This document shows positions 1 through 9,968 of a stretch of 64,000 nt of DNA, one piece after another. A program made the position numbers and the translations under genes. The first letter of the stretch is position 1. Each line of letters starts with the position of its first letter. Source of the DNA: Rhynchonema sp. JSB1_4 (taxonomy: Eukaryota; Nematoda; Chromadorea; Monhysterida; Xyalidae); contig JASAMV010007979.1 of NCBI GenBank assembly GCA_030248065.1, forward strand, positions 31,538-95,537. Direction: 5' to 3'. Below the pieces are notes generated by a model. That model was not told the origin of the DNA and did no database searches. It saw only the letters and a program-made list of their open reading frames with translations.

Positions 1-1650
1 TGGTGAATTGTTGCACCGTGGCCAGACCGAGATCGGCGATTTTCTGAAACGAACAGCACAGAATCTGAAATAAAAACAAGTGGCGCGCATGAGCAAGAAA
101 CCCTGAAAGACGTGCGCTAACCAACCACATCGAAATGTCGGCTGTCAAGGCGACTGATCAGAATGTTCGATGTGGACAGATCGCGATGGATAACGTTGTT
201 GTTGTGCAGATACGCGACGCCATACACCACTTGGGCGAACACCTCAGATGCTGGGTAAGAAATACGAAAATTGTCGTATTTTAAATTAAACGACAGAAAG
301 CTGGGAAGCCCAAACCTGTGGTTTCCGACAGTGGTCCGTTCTTGGCCAAATAATGATCGAGATCGCCGTATCGACAATACTCGCACACGATGTACACATG
401 CTCGTCGTCGGAAAACGCATCGTATAACTGTAATGAGCTACGTACATTGGCTGGCTGGTGCTTTGGATAAATTTACGTGAGTGATGAACAAGCTAACAAG
501 AATTTCATCCGCGGATGCGAACACCCTACTTTTTGCGCAATAAAAACATGGAATCCTCTAGGCGATTATTTGCCGACACTGCTTTCAATAGTATTTTCAA
601 GTTATCATCAACGTACACGAATAACATTTGGATGAATCAGAGTTCGGTGAATCTCGACTTCCTTCACGATTCTGTCCACATTCAACCCACGTTGCTGAAC
701 GGTTCGCTTGTCAATCTGCAAGTGTCGTGCCACTTCTTGTTGCAGGGTTTGCTCCGATTTTAGTGCCAACTTACTTGAAATTATTTCAAGGGTTTTTCTG
801 AATCAGCGGATTACGGAGTTAGATAATTGCATTGCCCTCGGACCGATCTTGTTAGAAGGTTACGACATAAAACATCGCATTAGCGCAGAGCACTGGTGAT
901 TTTTTCAGCATCTTTGGTCCCACAACTCTTGCGTTCTACCAACGACATGACAAACAACCAGTGTTTACTCTGAAGGGGATATCTACGGGTGAGGTGAGGG
1001 TGGGGTTGGGTATTTTAAAGCAAAACCCATCGATTTTACAGTAAGCTTGATAAAACATTGGAACTTCTGGGTAAAATCGGGGGATGCCTGCTGAATGTGC
1101 CAGCCCAAAAATCGTGGGAGACCTACTGTACCAGGAGATACCTACTGCGCAGGCCCTCCACCACCCCCAGGCCCAGCTCAAACGCGCAGACGACACCAGT
1201 TCTGTTCTGATGTTTGGACGGTTTCTGTTCCCAACAATGCACTACATTATTTGTATTTGTATTTAATATTTCAGAGTTATACAACGACACGGCGGTGCTG
1301 TACTTATACTGTCAAGAACCGTTTTTTATTTTTCGTGGAAAAAAAACGGTTTTTTTTCCGAAAAAAAACCGTTTTTTTCCAAATACTTTTCCAGTTTTAA
1401 CTATTAAATTTTTTCAACCATCACTTTCTTTTTTCCTTTTCTTTTTTTTCTTTTTTAATAAAACTTTTTTTCACTATACTATTTAAAAAAACATTTTTCA
1501 AAAAAAAAAACCCACAAAAAAAAAAAATAAAAACTTTTTTTTTTAAATCTCAACGATTTTTATCGCAGCTTCGCGACCATTCCGCTTGTCCTCAGCCAGA
1601 TAAACTTCTCCAAATCCACCCTTGCCGATCGTTTGTTTCAAAGCGTATCG
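1..1650 (-). CDS. PLK4/SAK-like serine/threonine kinase, partial
   Basis: Five exons of a protein kinase catalytic domain read right to left, at 1555-1650, 617-715, 316-427, 126-250 and 1-43, with splice phases that agree. The first carries the glycine loop (GKGGFG) and the AIK lysine. The next begins IDKRTV and ends in [12 protein letters not shown] (alpha-C glutamate). The third has [17 protein letters not shown]. The fourth has the catalytic loop [12 protein letters not shown], and the last has KIADLGLAT. The order and the HRDL-x-x-SN pattern resemble PLK4/SAK, the centriole-duplication kinase. The activation-segment triplet is DLG rather than DFG. The initiating Met lies in an exon upstream of 1650 that I could not identify. 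The C-terminal kinase lobe and polo boxes are off the window. Other PLK or related kinases are not excluded. Confidence 0.8.
1310..1550. repeat. A/T homopolymer tract inside kinase intron
   Basis: A run of poly-T and poly-A blocks interrupted by CGG and ACCG. Part of it reads as an imperfect palindrome of AAACGGTTTTT units. It lies in the first recognised intron of the PLK4-like gene and shows no coding signal. Confidence 0.7.
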
Positions 1651-2570
1651 CTGAAAAAGCACAGCATCAACGAGGAATGGGCGCGTACAAGAGTCAATCA
1701 GGCATTGACGTCTTCTGCAAAACGCATTTTAGCCCTTTGTGACCCCATTACTGGCGTAGGTCGCCGGCGCGCTGCGTGCGCATGAACGTTCAACGCATTC
1801 ATTAATTTCATTGACGTCGGCAAGCAAAAGCGTTGGGTCAAAAAAGAACTGCTGTGGACTTTGGTACGGGCGTCAAATGCGGTTACGAATGGGCTACATC
1901 ACGTTTTTACGTCCTCTTTACTCAATTTTGGCCACTGAAGAGTTATATGTTATGGACTGCACTTTTGGAGTGAATAAGGAACAAAATTTCTTAAACGCGA
2001 AAGCTTTGTTTTAGCGCACTTTCAGATGCTCAAAAATTCTTTGACCACCTCATTGAAGTCTTCTTGTGCTCCAGAAGCTGAGTCCTTCATACATTTTTTG
2101 GTCACGCTACGCGTAATTTTGGCTCCGAATGTTAAAAACCTTACAATACTTTGAATTCAGACTTGCCAAACAGCAGAGAGAACCCTGTTTTGGCACTGTT
2201 TTCGACAGCGGTAGAAAATCGAGTCGGGTGCATTAATCAAAGTGACACCTTGGTGGTTTATCAAAAACTGACAACTCCGCTAGCTTCACTTCACTTACGT
2301 TGTCCAAAACAGGATGATCAGGCGAATTGAACATCGTTTTTGATTCGCAGGCCAGATTATGATCTTCACTTCACTCACTTCGCTCTGACAGGCTCAACGA
2401 GCGCGCTGACAGTTTTGTGTTGTGATTTGTGAACTCATTGAAAACCTGCTGCTTCTGGAGTGGAGACACTATACCCTCCGTTTGACAATCTCGGGAAGGA
2501 AGAGTGGAAGATCCCAGTTTGGGGGGAGCTGTTTTGAGGGGGGAGGAGACACTGTCCCGTACTGCTGCAC
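1651..2570. other. Upstream of kinase exon; possible transposase remnant
   Basis: Upstream of the first recognised kinase exon. At 1811-2014 (+) a 67-codon open frame ends in a segment containing YVMDCTFGVNKE. This vaguely resembles the first Asp block of MULE-type transposases (hydrophobics, D-x-T-F, N). There is no second Asp or glutamate block nearby and no repeat borders, so this is only a suggestion. Nothing else is supported in the stretch. Confidence 0.25.
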
Positions 2571-2872
2571 AGTGTAGTTCCTAGGGGGGGAAGGTGGACT
2601 TCTCCCAAGGTACACTAATTTCCCCTAACAAGGTACAACAGTACACAAATTTCCCGTCTGGGTACACTAATTTCCCCCAATTTTTGCCTAAAATAGGTCT
2701 TTTTAGGCCTAAAATGGGTATTTTTAGGCAAAAAATGAGGTCAATGTTGTCAAAAGTCGCCATAATATCCTTTTTGGCAGTCCGGCACGGTATGCCTAAA
2801 TTCGAACGAAATTACCATTTTTTGAACCAAAATTTTCAAAATTTTTGCGCTTCGCGCAATAACATTTCCTAG
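2570..2872 (+). mobile_element. Truncated CAGTGTAGTTCC hAT-type MITE
   Basis: Begins with CAGTGTAGTTCCTAGGGG, the end of the family bounded at 63269-63625. It runs through the family phrases (GGTACACTAATTTCCC, then the TTTTTGCCTAAAAT core). The right terminal repeat is missing: the sequence ends near a degenerate TTTCCTAGTTCTTGA. Confidence 0.6.
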
Positions 2873-3022
2873 TTCTTGATCTTTTCAGTCATCGTTTTGA
2901 AGAACGAAGCAGCGGTGTAGCTACCTATCCCATACCCAGGCCTTTGCAATCAACCCACTGTACCACCAAAAAAGCCTGCCTGCAATCAACCTAACTGTAA
3001 CCGACCGGCCGAGCTAGGGGGT

Positions 3023-3669
3023 CAGTGGTGTCGTTGGGGCTGGGGGGGAAGGGGGGTTACCGCCCCTAGTATCCGGTATCTTGATTTTTTCACCCAGGGG
3101 TACCGTAAAAACCTAAATACAGCCCCCCGGAATAGAGCCCCCCCCACAAAGGGGTCAGTGAATTAATAGAGGCCCCCCCGGAATAGAGCCCCCCTAAGTA
3201 ACATCCCCTATACTGTAGTGTATTAAGGCTTGATAGTGGTGTACAGGTACATTTATGCACGTTTGTTGTTCGTTCAGAGCACATAATACGCCTCCTATTG
3301 ACGAATAGACACGAATAAATGCGATTACAAGCGAAAAAACATCCGTTCAAACTTCAAACCCCTTTTTAGGGGTTTTTGGGGGGTATTTCTGGGAACAATT
3401 TTTCAGGTTCGGGTCAGTGAATTAATAGAGGCCCCCCCGGAATAGAGCCCCCCCAAAATGGGGTCAGTGAGTTAATAGAGCCCCCCCTTCTATTTAGGTT
3501 TTTACGGTATCCGGTATCCTGACTTTTTGTCCAGGGGTATCCTACCCTAAAAATTTTCCGAAAACCGTAAAAAATCGCCCATTTTTACCTCCAAAATGTT
3601 CAAAATCGCTTGCTAGCGCAAGCATAACCCCCAAAATGACCATTTTTTGCGCTTTCAACACCGATTTTC
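3023..3669 (-). mobile_element. CAGTGGTGTCGTTG hAT-type MITE copy, interrupted and truncated
   Basis: Starts with CAGTGGTGTCGTTGGGG and continues in reverse orientation to the intact copy at 7690-8100 (shared CCGGTATC, GTCCAGGGGTATCC and CTTGCTAGCGCAAGC). It is split by a second element at 3103-3507. The far end is lost where a different inverted-repeat element begins at 3670. Confidence 0.75.
3103..3507. mobile_element. CCGTAAAAACCTAAATA MITE, TA target, nested
   Basis: Terminal inverted repeats CCGTAAAAACCTAAATA at left and its reverse complement at right, flanked by TA on both sides (3101-3102, 3508-3509). Removing the element and one TA restores the host motif CCCAGGGGTATCCGG, matching the uninterrupted sibling at 7690-8100. 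The interior is rich in GGAATAGAGCCCCCC units and GGGGTCAGTGAATTAATAG. A TA target fits a Stowaway/Tc1-mariner-like element. No transposase is encoded. Confidence 0.8.
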
Positions 3670-3937
3670 GAGGTTGTCACTCAGCCCCCGAATACCGTAA
3701 CCCACCGTAATTTTGATCTGCAAGGATCGTGGCGAGACCATTTTGTTTTTTATCTATGTTTTGCGTGTTTAGCGCCAACACCAACCAACATTTCCAAGTT
3801 TTGGTGATCGACGCGCATGATGACAATTTCCAGCTTGCTGTCGCTAATACACGTGTCGATAAGCAGCGGTCAGCATGGGTCTCGCAACGATCTCGCTTGC
3901 GGTGGGTTACGGTATTCGGGGGCTGAGTGACAACCTC
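3670..3937. mobile_element. Short inverted-repeat element
   Basis: Arms of about 38 bp: GAGGTTGTCACTCAGCC at the left and its reverse complement at the right, continuing through the CGAATACCGTAACCCACCG segment. No clear target duplication was seen. It appears to have cut off the MITE at 3023. Confidence 0.6.
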
Positions 3938-4039
3938 CCGTAGACTGCCTTTATCTTTTTAACGCACAACATTTTTCAAAATCGCGGGCTATTTCTCTTT
4001 TTTGAGTGTCTCAAGGTCGGTCGTTAGGCGCAATTTTGA

Positions 4040-4810
4040 ATGCGATGATCGCGTCTATAATCGGCGGGAAGACCGATTATAAATAAAACGGATAAAGCTG
4101 ATAAACCTGATAAACCCGACTCCCTTGCGCTGGGGGGAAGACTGATTACAAATAACCCGGATAAAGCTGATAAACCTGATAAAGCTGATAAACCGGACTC
4201 AGCTGCGCTGGGGGGAAGACTGATTACAAATAAGCCGGATAAAGCTGATAAACCTATAAACCCCCCACGGATCGGAAAAATAAAACGGATAAACCGGAAT
4301 CGGTCGTGGGACAGTTCGTTCCCAGTGATCTGGTCCGTATGCAACTGTTTTGGAATTAGAACGACCGAACGTAATGTTTCACGTCAATGATTACCTCGCT
4401 GTTTTACAGGCCTGCGATGTTTCATTTGGCTCAGGCTGGACGGACCCTAAGCCTCAGCCAAGTGACACATCACAGACACTACAAACTCGAGATAGTCAAT
4501 GACGTGAAACATTAGGACCCAACTGCTATTTACTGCTGCATTCAATTGGGACCAGACCCAAACACCAGCTTGTGCTTCACGCCATACTGGCCACACGCAC
4601 GTTCCGCGTAATTCAGTCAGCGTAATCAGTCTTCCCCCCAGCTGCCCAACCCAGGAAGGCTGATTATATGCATGCTACAGCATGCGTAATCAGCCTTCCT
4701 TGGGCCTTGGGGGAAGGCTGATTATGGCTTCGTTTAATTTGTAATCAGTCTTCCCCCAGAGCCTCTGCAGGGTGTACTGATTACAATGGTAATCAGTCTT
4801 CCATCAACCG
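4040..4810. repeat. GATAAACC tandem units and AATCAGTCTTCCCCC inverted units
   Basis: At 4070-4290 the phrase GATAAAGCTGATAAACC recurs several times with GGGGGGAAGACTGATTACA spacers. At 4615-4810 the complement, AATCAGTCTTCCCCC, recurs four or five times. Between them (4370-4515) is an inverted repeat with TAATGTTTCACGTCAATGA at its ends. This is a composite palindromic repeat region with no gene. Confidence 0.65.
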
Positions 4811-5203
4811 TCTCAATAGGATGCAGACTCCGCCCCACCCACTTTTCCTGCAAAGCAAATTGGCCCTCCACTGCTTAGGAGGCACCGCACGGGAGCCACG
4901 TATCGATTACATAAGTTTCAGCTTATTTTCAGGCTTAGGTTTGAGATTAGGCTTTGGCTTTGTATTTTTCTCTCATCTTTTCGGTTCTGACCAAGTGATG
5001 GAGTTTCTTGGTTTGAAGCTTTGCATCAAATAATTAGGCTTAGGCTCCAGCCTGAGTTAAATGAAACCTCACGGTCACAGACACTACAAACGCGAGATAA
5101 TTACTGACGTGAAACATTAGTGCCGAACAGTTATTTAGTGCTGTATTCAATTGGGGAAGGTTATGGGGATTTTACTACCCCCAGTCTGGGCCGATCCTGC
5201 CAG

Positions 5204-5442
5204 TATGGTAAATTTCCAAATTCGCTGCCGCACAGTAAAATACGCCCCATAGTTAATGTGAAGTTATAAACCCGAATGCACCATGCGCGGTTCTGAAACA
5301 TGCGCGCAGCAGCCTGGCTGGCTGGCAAGCTGCGTGTGTGTTGGCTGTCCGAATGTTTCACAAGTTGACTTTCGGGTTTAGAACCTGACATAACTATGGG
5401 GCGTACTTTACTGTGCGGCAGCGAATTTGGAAATTTACTATA
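5204..5442. mobile_element. TAAATTTCCAAATTC inverted-repeat MITE, copy 1
   Basis: Left arm GGTAAATTTCCAAATTCGCT with CCGCACAGTAAAATACGCCC, mirrored at the right by GGGCGTACTTTACTGTGCGG and AATTTGGAAATTTACTATAC. A second copy of almost the same sequence lies at 32288-32531. The ends abut TA. Confidence 0.75.
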
Positions 5443-6177
5443 CCACAAAGAAATCTGAGAAATGCCCATGTCTCATAAAATAGTTGAAACAAGCCACAAA
5501 ATAGTTTTTTTTCACGTCCCAGATGGACCCGGTTTTTTTTTCGTCTTTTTTTCGTGAACAAAAACGGTATTTTTCCATCCGCCAGTATGGTTGAAATCGT
5601 AAAAAAAGTAGTTTTAGCAATGAGTGCCCCCTAAACATTATTAGCTACTTATTACACTGTACCTTGATTTTTGGTTACCCCCACCCCACCACACCATCTA
5701 TAGTGTTTCCTGTTTTTCTTGGTCCAAGGAAACGCGCGGGCCCGTGTTATAACTGAACTTCTAGTTGAGGTCGAGATTACAATTTCGATTTAATCAGGCA
5801 GCTGGCAAAAACGTGTCAAAGTTTGCCTGTGGAATCTAACAACAACAATGTTTCACATGCTCGCTGTGAGCTTTGTGCGTGTGCGCTGCCAGCATGTCAA
5901 TGAAACATTTCACCATGTTTGCTGCTGAGTGTCGTGCTTGGATTAACAAGGACACATTCTTAATTTCTTTCATTGGTTTCTGAAATCTCGACCCCAAACT
6001 GGAGTTGAGTTATAACGTGGGGTAGCGTGTTTCCTTTGACTTGCATAAAAAGGAAACACTATATCTATCGTCAACAAGTTTGGGTAGACCCTCCCAGATT
6101 TCGGACTTGGGTCATCTATCTATCGTCAACACATTTCGGGTCCCAATCTAATATATATCGTCAACACCCTGATCAAG

Positions 6178-6447
6178 TATAGCAAATTTCTAATTTCGTT
6201 GCCTCATGCATTCTTACAGACGCAGGGAAACTCCCGTTCGAAGTCGAAGCAGGCAACAAGCTCAGCACACAGTGAACAAGCCACGCAGCTGACACACACA
6301 GTGTGACTGAAACATTCGAAACGCAAACGAGCCAGCTGCGTGGCTTGTTTTACTGTGTGTTGTGCTTGTTGCCTGCTTCGACTTCCAACGGGAGTTTTCC
6401 TGCGTCTGTAAGAATGCATGAGGCAACGAAATTAGAAATTTACTATA
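6178..6447. mobile_element. TATAG(C/T)AAATTTCTAATTTCG inverted-repeat MITE
   Basis: Left arm TATAGCAAATTTCTAATTTC followed by GTTGCCTCATGCATTCTTAC, mirrored at the right. The outermost bases resemble those of the elements at 5204 and 32288, so they may share a mobilising enzyme. The arms are long (about 120 bp) and the centre carries GTGACTGAAACATTC. Confidence 0.7.
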
Positions 6448-6454
6448 CTACACT

Positions 6455-7460
6455 GGGGGAAGACTCAACACAAATGAGGCGCATTAACTGGATTGGGATT
6501 ATAAGCCGTATTAAAGGGGGCCTTTCGCATTTCAAACCCCCTTCAAACTTCGCATGTGTTTAGACAGTGGTCAAGGCGTCATAAAAGTCAAACACACCGG
6601 AGGTCTAACGTTCAGCATGCGGTCAGGAGATCCCCTTCAAGGGGAACATCCGCGAACAAAATCAAATGTGGACCAGCCCAATTTCTACCTGCGCATTCAG
6701 GCAACTCGCCTGATGACAAGGGCGGTCAAGGCGCAGAATGTTTCGCACGATATTTGCCCCTTCCTCACTATAGAATTTCGCTTTTCTTTTTATTTCGAAT
6801 TGCAACGAATTGTTCATGCGTGGCTGCTAAATGTTTCAAGGTCTGCTTGTCGCGCATGTTGGGAAAAGCTAGTCCCGTTGCCTTGACAGAGAGAAAACGC
6901 GGATTTTCGATTTCGCGATAGAAGGCACGGGTTGGCTCAAGGTTTGGCCTAAGCCTAAGCCTAAGCCTAATAGTAAGCCTAAGCCTAAGCCTAAGCCTAA
7001 GCCCAAGCCTAAGCCTGAGAAAAAGGGAAGTCAATTTTGAAACGGGACTAGCTTTTCCCAAAATGCGCTTGTCGCGCTGGAACAATTCGTTGAAATTCGA
7101 AATATAAAGAAAAGCGAAATTCCATAGTTAGTGGTGTTGCACGTTTCATGCGAAACATTCATTCGCCTTGACACCTTTTTGATCAAGCAGTTTGCCTGAA
7201 TGCGCAAGTATAAATTGGGCTGGTCCGCGGCACACTTTGTTCCCGGATGTTCTTCTTAAAGTGCATCTCCTGGTCGCATGCTGCAGATTGGGTTCTTGGT
7301 GCGTGAGAGTTTAACAACGCCCTGAACAATATTCAAATGCGTGCAAAGTTTGAAGGCGGTTTGAAATGCGAAAGGCCCCCTTTAAACGGACCGCCAAGTG
7401 CTCGGAGAAGGCTCAATACAATACGGCGGTGAAACGGATTTTTTTAGCCGCATTGACGTG
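6455..7460. mobile_element. Large foldback element with TTAGGC-type apex
   Basis: The arms are inverted, diverged copies: CTTTCGCATTTCAAACC near 6518 and GGTTTGAAATGCGAAAGG near 7357. Other mirrored blocks include ACTAGCTTTTCCCAA. Near the centre (about 6950-7016) lies an array of CCTAAG units. Related sequence recurs at 61430-61540. No transposase or target duplication was resolved. Confidence 0.55.
6950..7016. repeat. Interstitial TTAGGC-like array
   Basis: About ten CCTAAG hexamers, broken once by TAGTAAG and once by CCCAAG. Read on the other strand this is the TTAGGC/GGCTTA hexamer used at nematode telomeres. Shorter traces occur near 4930-5055 and at 63099-63117. Confidence 0.7.
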
Positions 7461-7650
7461 TGCTGGGGGTATGCCGTGCTGGGCAGCTGGGGGATTCAAA
7501 AATCCACATATCAACCGAAACCGACGCGATGTCAATAAAAAGAAAAGAACGAGCACTGCGTCCGCCAAGTTCGTGCCTCGTGCCACAATGTGCACACCGC
7601 CACGCAGAGGTCCCGGCCCGGCCCGGCCCGACAGTTCGGGGCGGGAACAG

Positions 7651-7689
7651 TGTAGTGGCAGGCAAAGGGTTGCAAAGTACCCTTGGGGG
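7651..7689 (+). mobile_element. Fragment of CAGTGTAGTGGC hAT-type MITE
   Basis: ACAGTGTAGTGGCAGGCAAA and GGTTGCAAAGTACCCTTGGG match the left end of the intact family member at 61869-62249. The copy is interrupted at 7690 by another MITE, whose target duplication CTTGGGGG is this family's own sequence. Confidence 0.6.
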
Positions 7690-8100
7690 CAGTGGTGTCG
7701 TTGGGAAATCAAAAAGTCAGGATACCGGATACCCAAAATCCAAAATTTTCGGATACCGGATACCCAAAATGAAAAATCTCGGATACCAGGGGGGGTTGCT
7801 CCCTGAAATAAAAAATCTCGGATACCCAGGGGGGGTTGTTCAAAAAAGGTCAATTTTTTAAGAGGAAAATCGAGCAAAATCGGTGTTGAAAGCGCAAAAA
7901 ATGGTCAGGGGTTATGCTTGCGCTAGCAAGCGATTTTGAGCATTTTGGAGGTAAAAATGGCCGATTTTTACGGTTTTCGGAAAAATTTTAGGGTAGGATA
8001 CCCCTGGACAAAAAGTCAGGATACCGGATACTCCTGGGTGAAAAAATCAAGATACCGGATACTAGGGGGGTAACCCCCTTCCCCCTCAACGACACCACTG
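7690..8100 (+). mobile_element. CAGTGGTGTCGTTG hAT-type MITE, intact
   Basis: A 411-bp element with ends CAGTGGTGTCGTTG and CAACGACACCACTG. It is flanked by a perfect 8-bp duplication CTTGGGGG (7682-7689 and 8101-8108). The interior holds four GGATACCGGATAC-type units and the palindrome CTTGCGCTAGCAAG. Eight-base target duplications and CA..TG-type ends are characteristic of hAT transposons. There is no coding capacity. Confidence 0.88.
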
Positions 8101-8306
8101 CTTGGGGGCAGTGGTGTATAGCTAGCTACCCAGGCGGGGCGGCAACCTACTGTACCACCAAAAATGTGGGCGCCCCGATTTTTACCCTCAAAATACCCAT
8201 TTTACGGTCAAAGGGATGCGAGACCATTGTACTGTTGTATTTAGCAAATTATTGAAAAAAATAATTTGAAGTCCTGTCTACGCCTAGGTTTCGCGGGCGC
8301 GGGGTA

Positions 8307-8743
8307 CCGTAAAAACCTAAATACAGCCCCCCCCCGGAATAGAGCCCCCCCCGTAATACAGCCCCCCAAAAAGGGGTCAGTGAATTAATAGAGGCCCCCC
8401 CGGAATAGAGCCCCCCCCCCCCAAAGTAACATCCCCTATACTGTAGTGTATTAAGGCTTGATAGTGGTGTACAGGTACATTTATGCACGTTTGTTGTTCG
8501 TTCAGAGCACATAATACGCCTCCTATTGACGAATAGACACGAATAAATGCGATTACAAGCGAAAAAACATCATTTCAAACCCCTTTTTAGGGGTTTTTTG
8601 GGGGTATTTCTGGGAACAATTTTTCAGGTTCGGGTCAGTGAATTAATAGAGTCCCCCCCGGAATAGAGCCCCCCCGTAATAGAGCCCCCCAAAATGGGGT
8701 CAGTGAGTTAATAGAGCCCCCCCTTCTATTTAGGTTTTTACGG
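8307..8743. mobile_element. CCGTAAAAACCTAAATA MITE, TA target, copy 2
   Basis: Same termini and interior as the element at 3103-3507, flanked by TA at 8305-8306 and 8744-8745. The shared core includes ATAATACGCCTCCTATTGAC and GGGGTCAGTGAATTAATAG. Confidence 0.82.
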
Positions 8744-8879
8744 TATTCGAGACCATCCGCGTGACGTTGTGCCCCCCGCTCGTTAGCCCAATAGCACAAA
8801 CGCCATGTGAAACTCACTTAGTAAAAAGATAAATTTCAATTTTTAAAAGATTGTTAATTTGTAGCACTATTGTGATTTG

Positions 8880-9479
8880 GAAAAGAAAAAGAATCTATAC
8901 TACTAAAACAGGAAGACGTATGTGTGTGGCCACCTCCCTCGGGGGCAAGGTTTAATTTTCACGGGTAGCTTTGGGTATGCTAACGGGTCTTCGGGGGGGG
9001 GGGGGGGGGGGGGGGGGCACGGCACGGTTCCGACTAGTACCATAAAAGGACACGAATGAAATAGTTCAAAAATGCCTAAATTTCGACCGAAAACCCAAAC
9101 CCACGCGCAAATTCCAGGTACACAACCCCCTTCCCTCCGGATTTTTCCACCTATGTACCCTGCCCGCCCCTCCAAAGTAGCCACAGCAGCAGCACTGGTA
9201 GCTACCCGGGCGGTGTGGCAACCTTCCTACTGTACCGGCCGAGCAAGGGGAAAACAAAATTATTTATGTCTAAATATTGATGTAAATGCACTTAAAAATG
9301 CTAATTTCGCGCGTTGCGCGTGATTTTGGCCTATTTGGAGCGAAAAATACCGATTTTATACATACCATTTCGAGCTAAAAATGGCAACCTACTGTGCCAG
9401 CCGAGCGGCGGCGACCTACCTATTGCACCAGGATGGAGCGGCGACCTACCTACCTACTGTACCTAGGGGCCCCCTCACC
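8880..9479. repeat. Decayed MITE mosaic with long G run
   Basis: No gene is seen. The stretch contains about 25 consecutive G (8993-9017). A segment with TTTTTCCACCTATGTACCC recurs inverted at 60180-60205. Fragments of the 'CAGTGGTNNNNNCTACCCAGGCGG...CCTACTGTACC' family also occur near 8109 and 61807. The G run is a likely assembly or sequencing weak point. Confidence 0.55.
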
Positions 9480-9944
9480 CAGTGTTGGAGGTGGGGGGGT
9501 TTGGGGGGTAGCCCCCCCCAGTACAGTAGGTATCCCCCTCGCCTGGTACAGTAGGTATCCCCCCGATGTTTGGCATGGTACAGTAGGTATCCCCCCGATT
9601 TTCACCCCGGTACAGTAGGTATCCCCCCCCGATTTTGCCCAAAAAGTGCCAATTTTTGACCAAAATGGCCAAAATTAGTGTAAAATCAGTGGTTTTTGCC
9701 TCAAATTACCAAAATTCGCGCGCTACGCGCGCAAATACCACGTTTTCACACGATTCCACACATAATAAACACATTAAAAATTTTCACCCCAAAACCTACC
9801 CCCCCCCCAACACCCCCCACCCCCCCCCCCCAAACCCCCCCTAGGTACATAACCCCCCAGGCCATCGGCTCTGGTACAGTAGGTATCCCCCCTCTCTGAG
9901 CGCGGTACAGTAGGTATCCCCCCTCCAGAGTACCTCCAACACTG
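9480..9944. mobile_element. CAGTGTTGGAGGT hAT-type MITE, intact
   Basis: A 465-bp element with ends CAGTGTTGGAGGT and ACCTCCAACACTG. It has a perfect 8-bp duplication CCCTCACC (9472-9479 and 9945-9952). The interior has repeated GGTACAGTAGGTATCCCCC units on both sides of a central palindrome, GCGCGCTACGCGCGC. End fragments of the family also occur near 60088 and 62819. Confidence 0.88.
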
Positions 9945-9968
9945 CCCTCACCCCAGCTACACCAGTGG

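Noticed and set aside
6554..6921. Overlapping + strand open frames of 110-121 codons
   Set aside because: They lie in the arm of the foldback element, have mirrored counterparts in the other arm and resemble no protein family.
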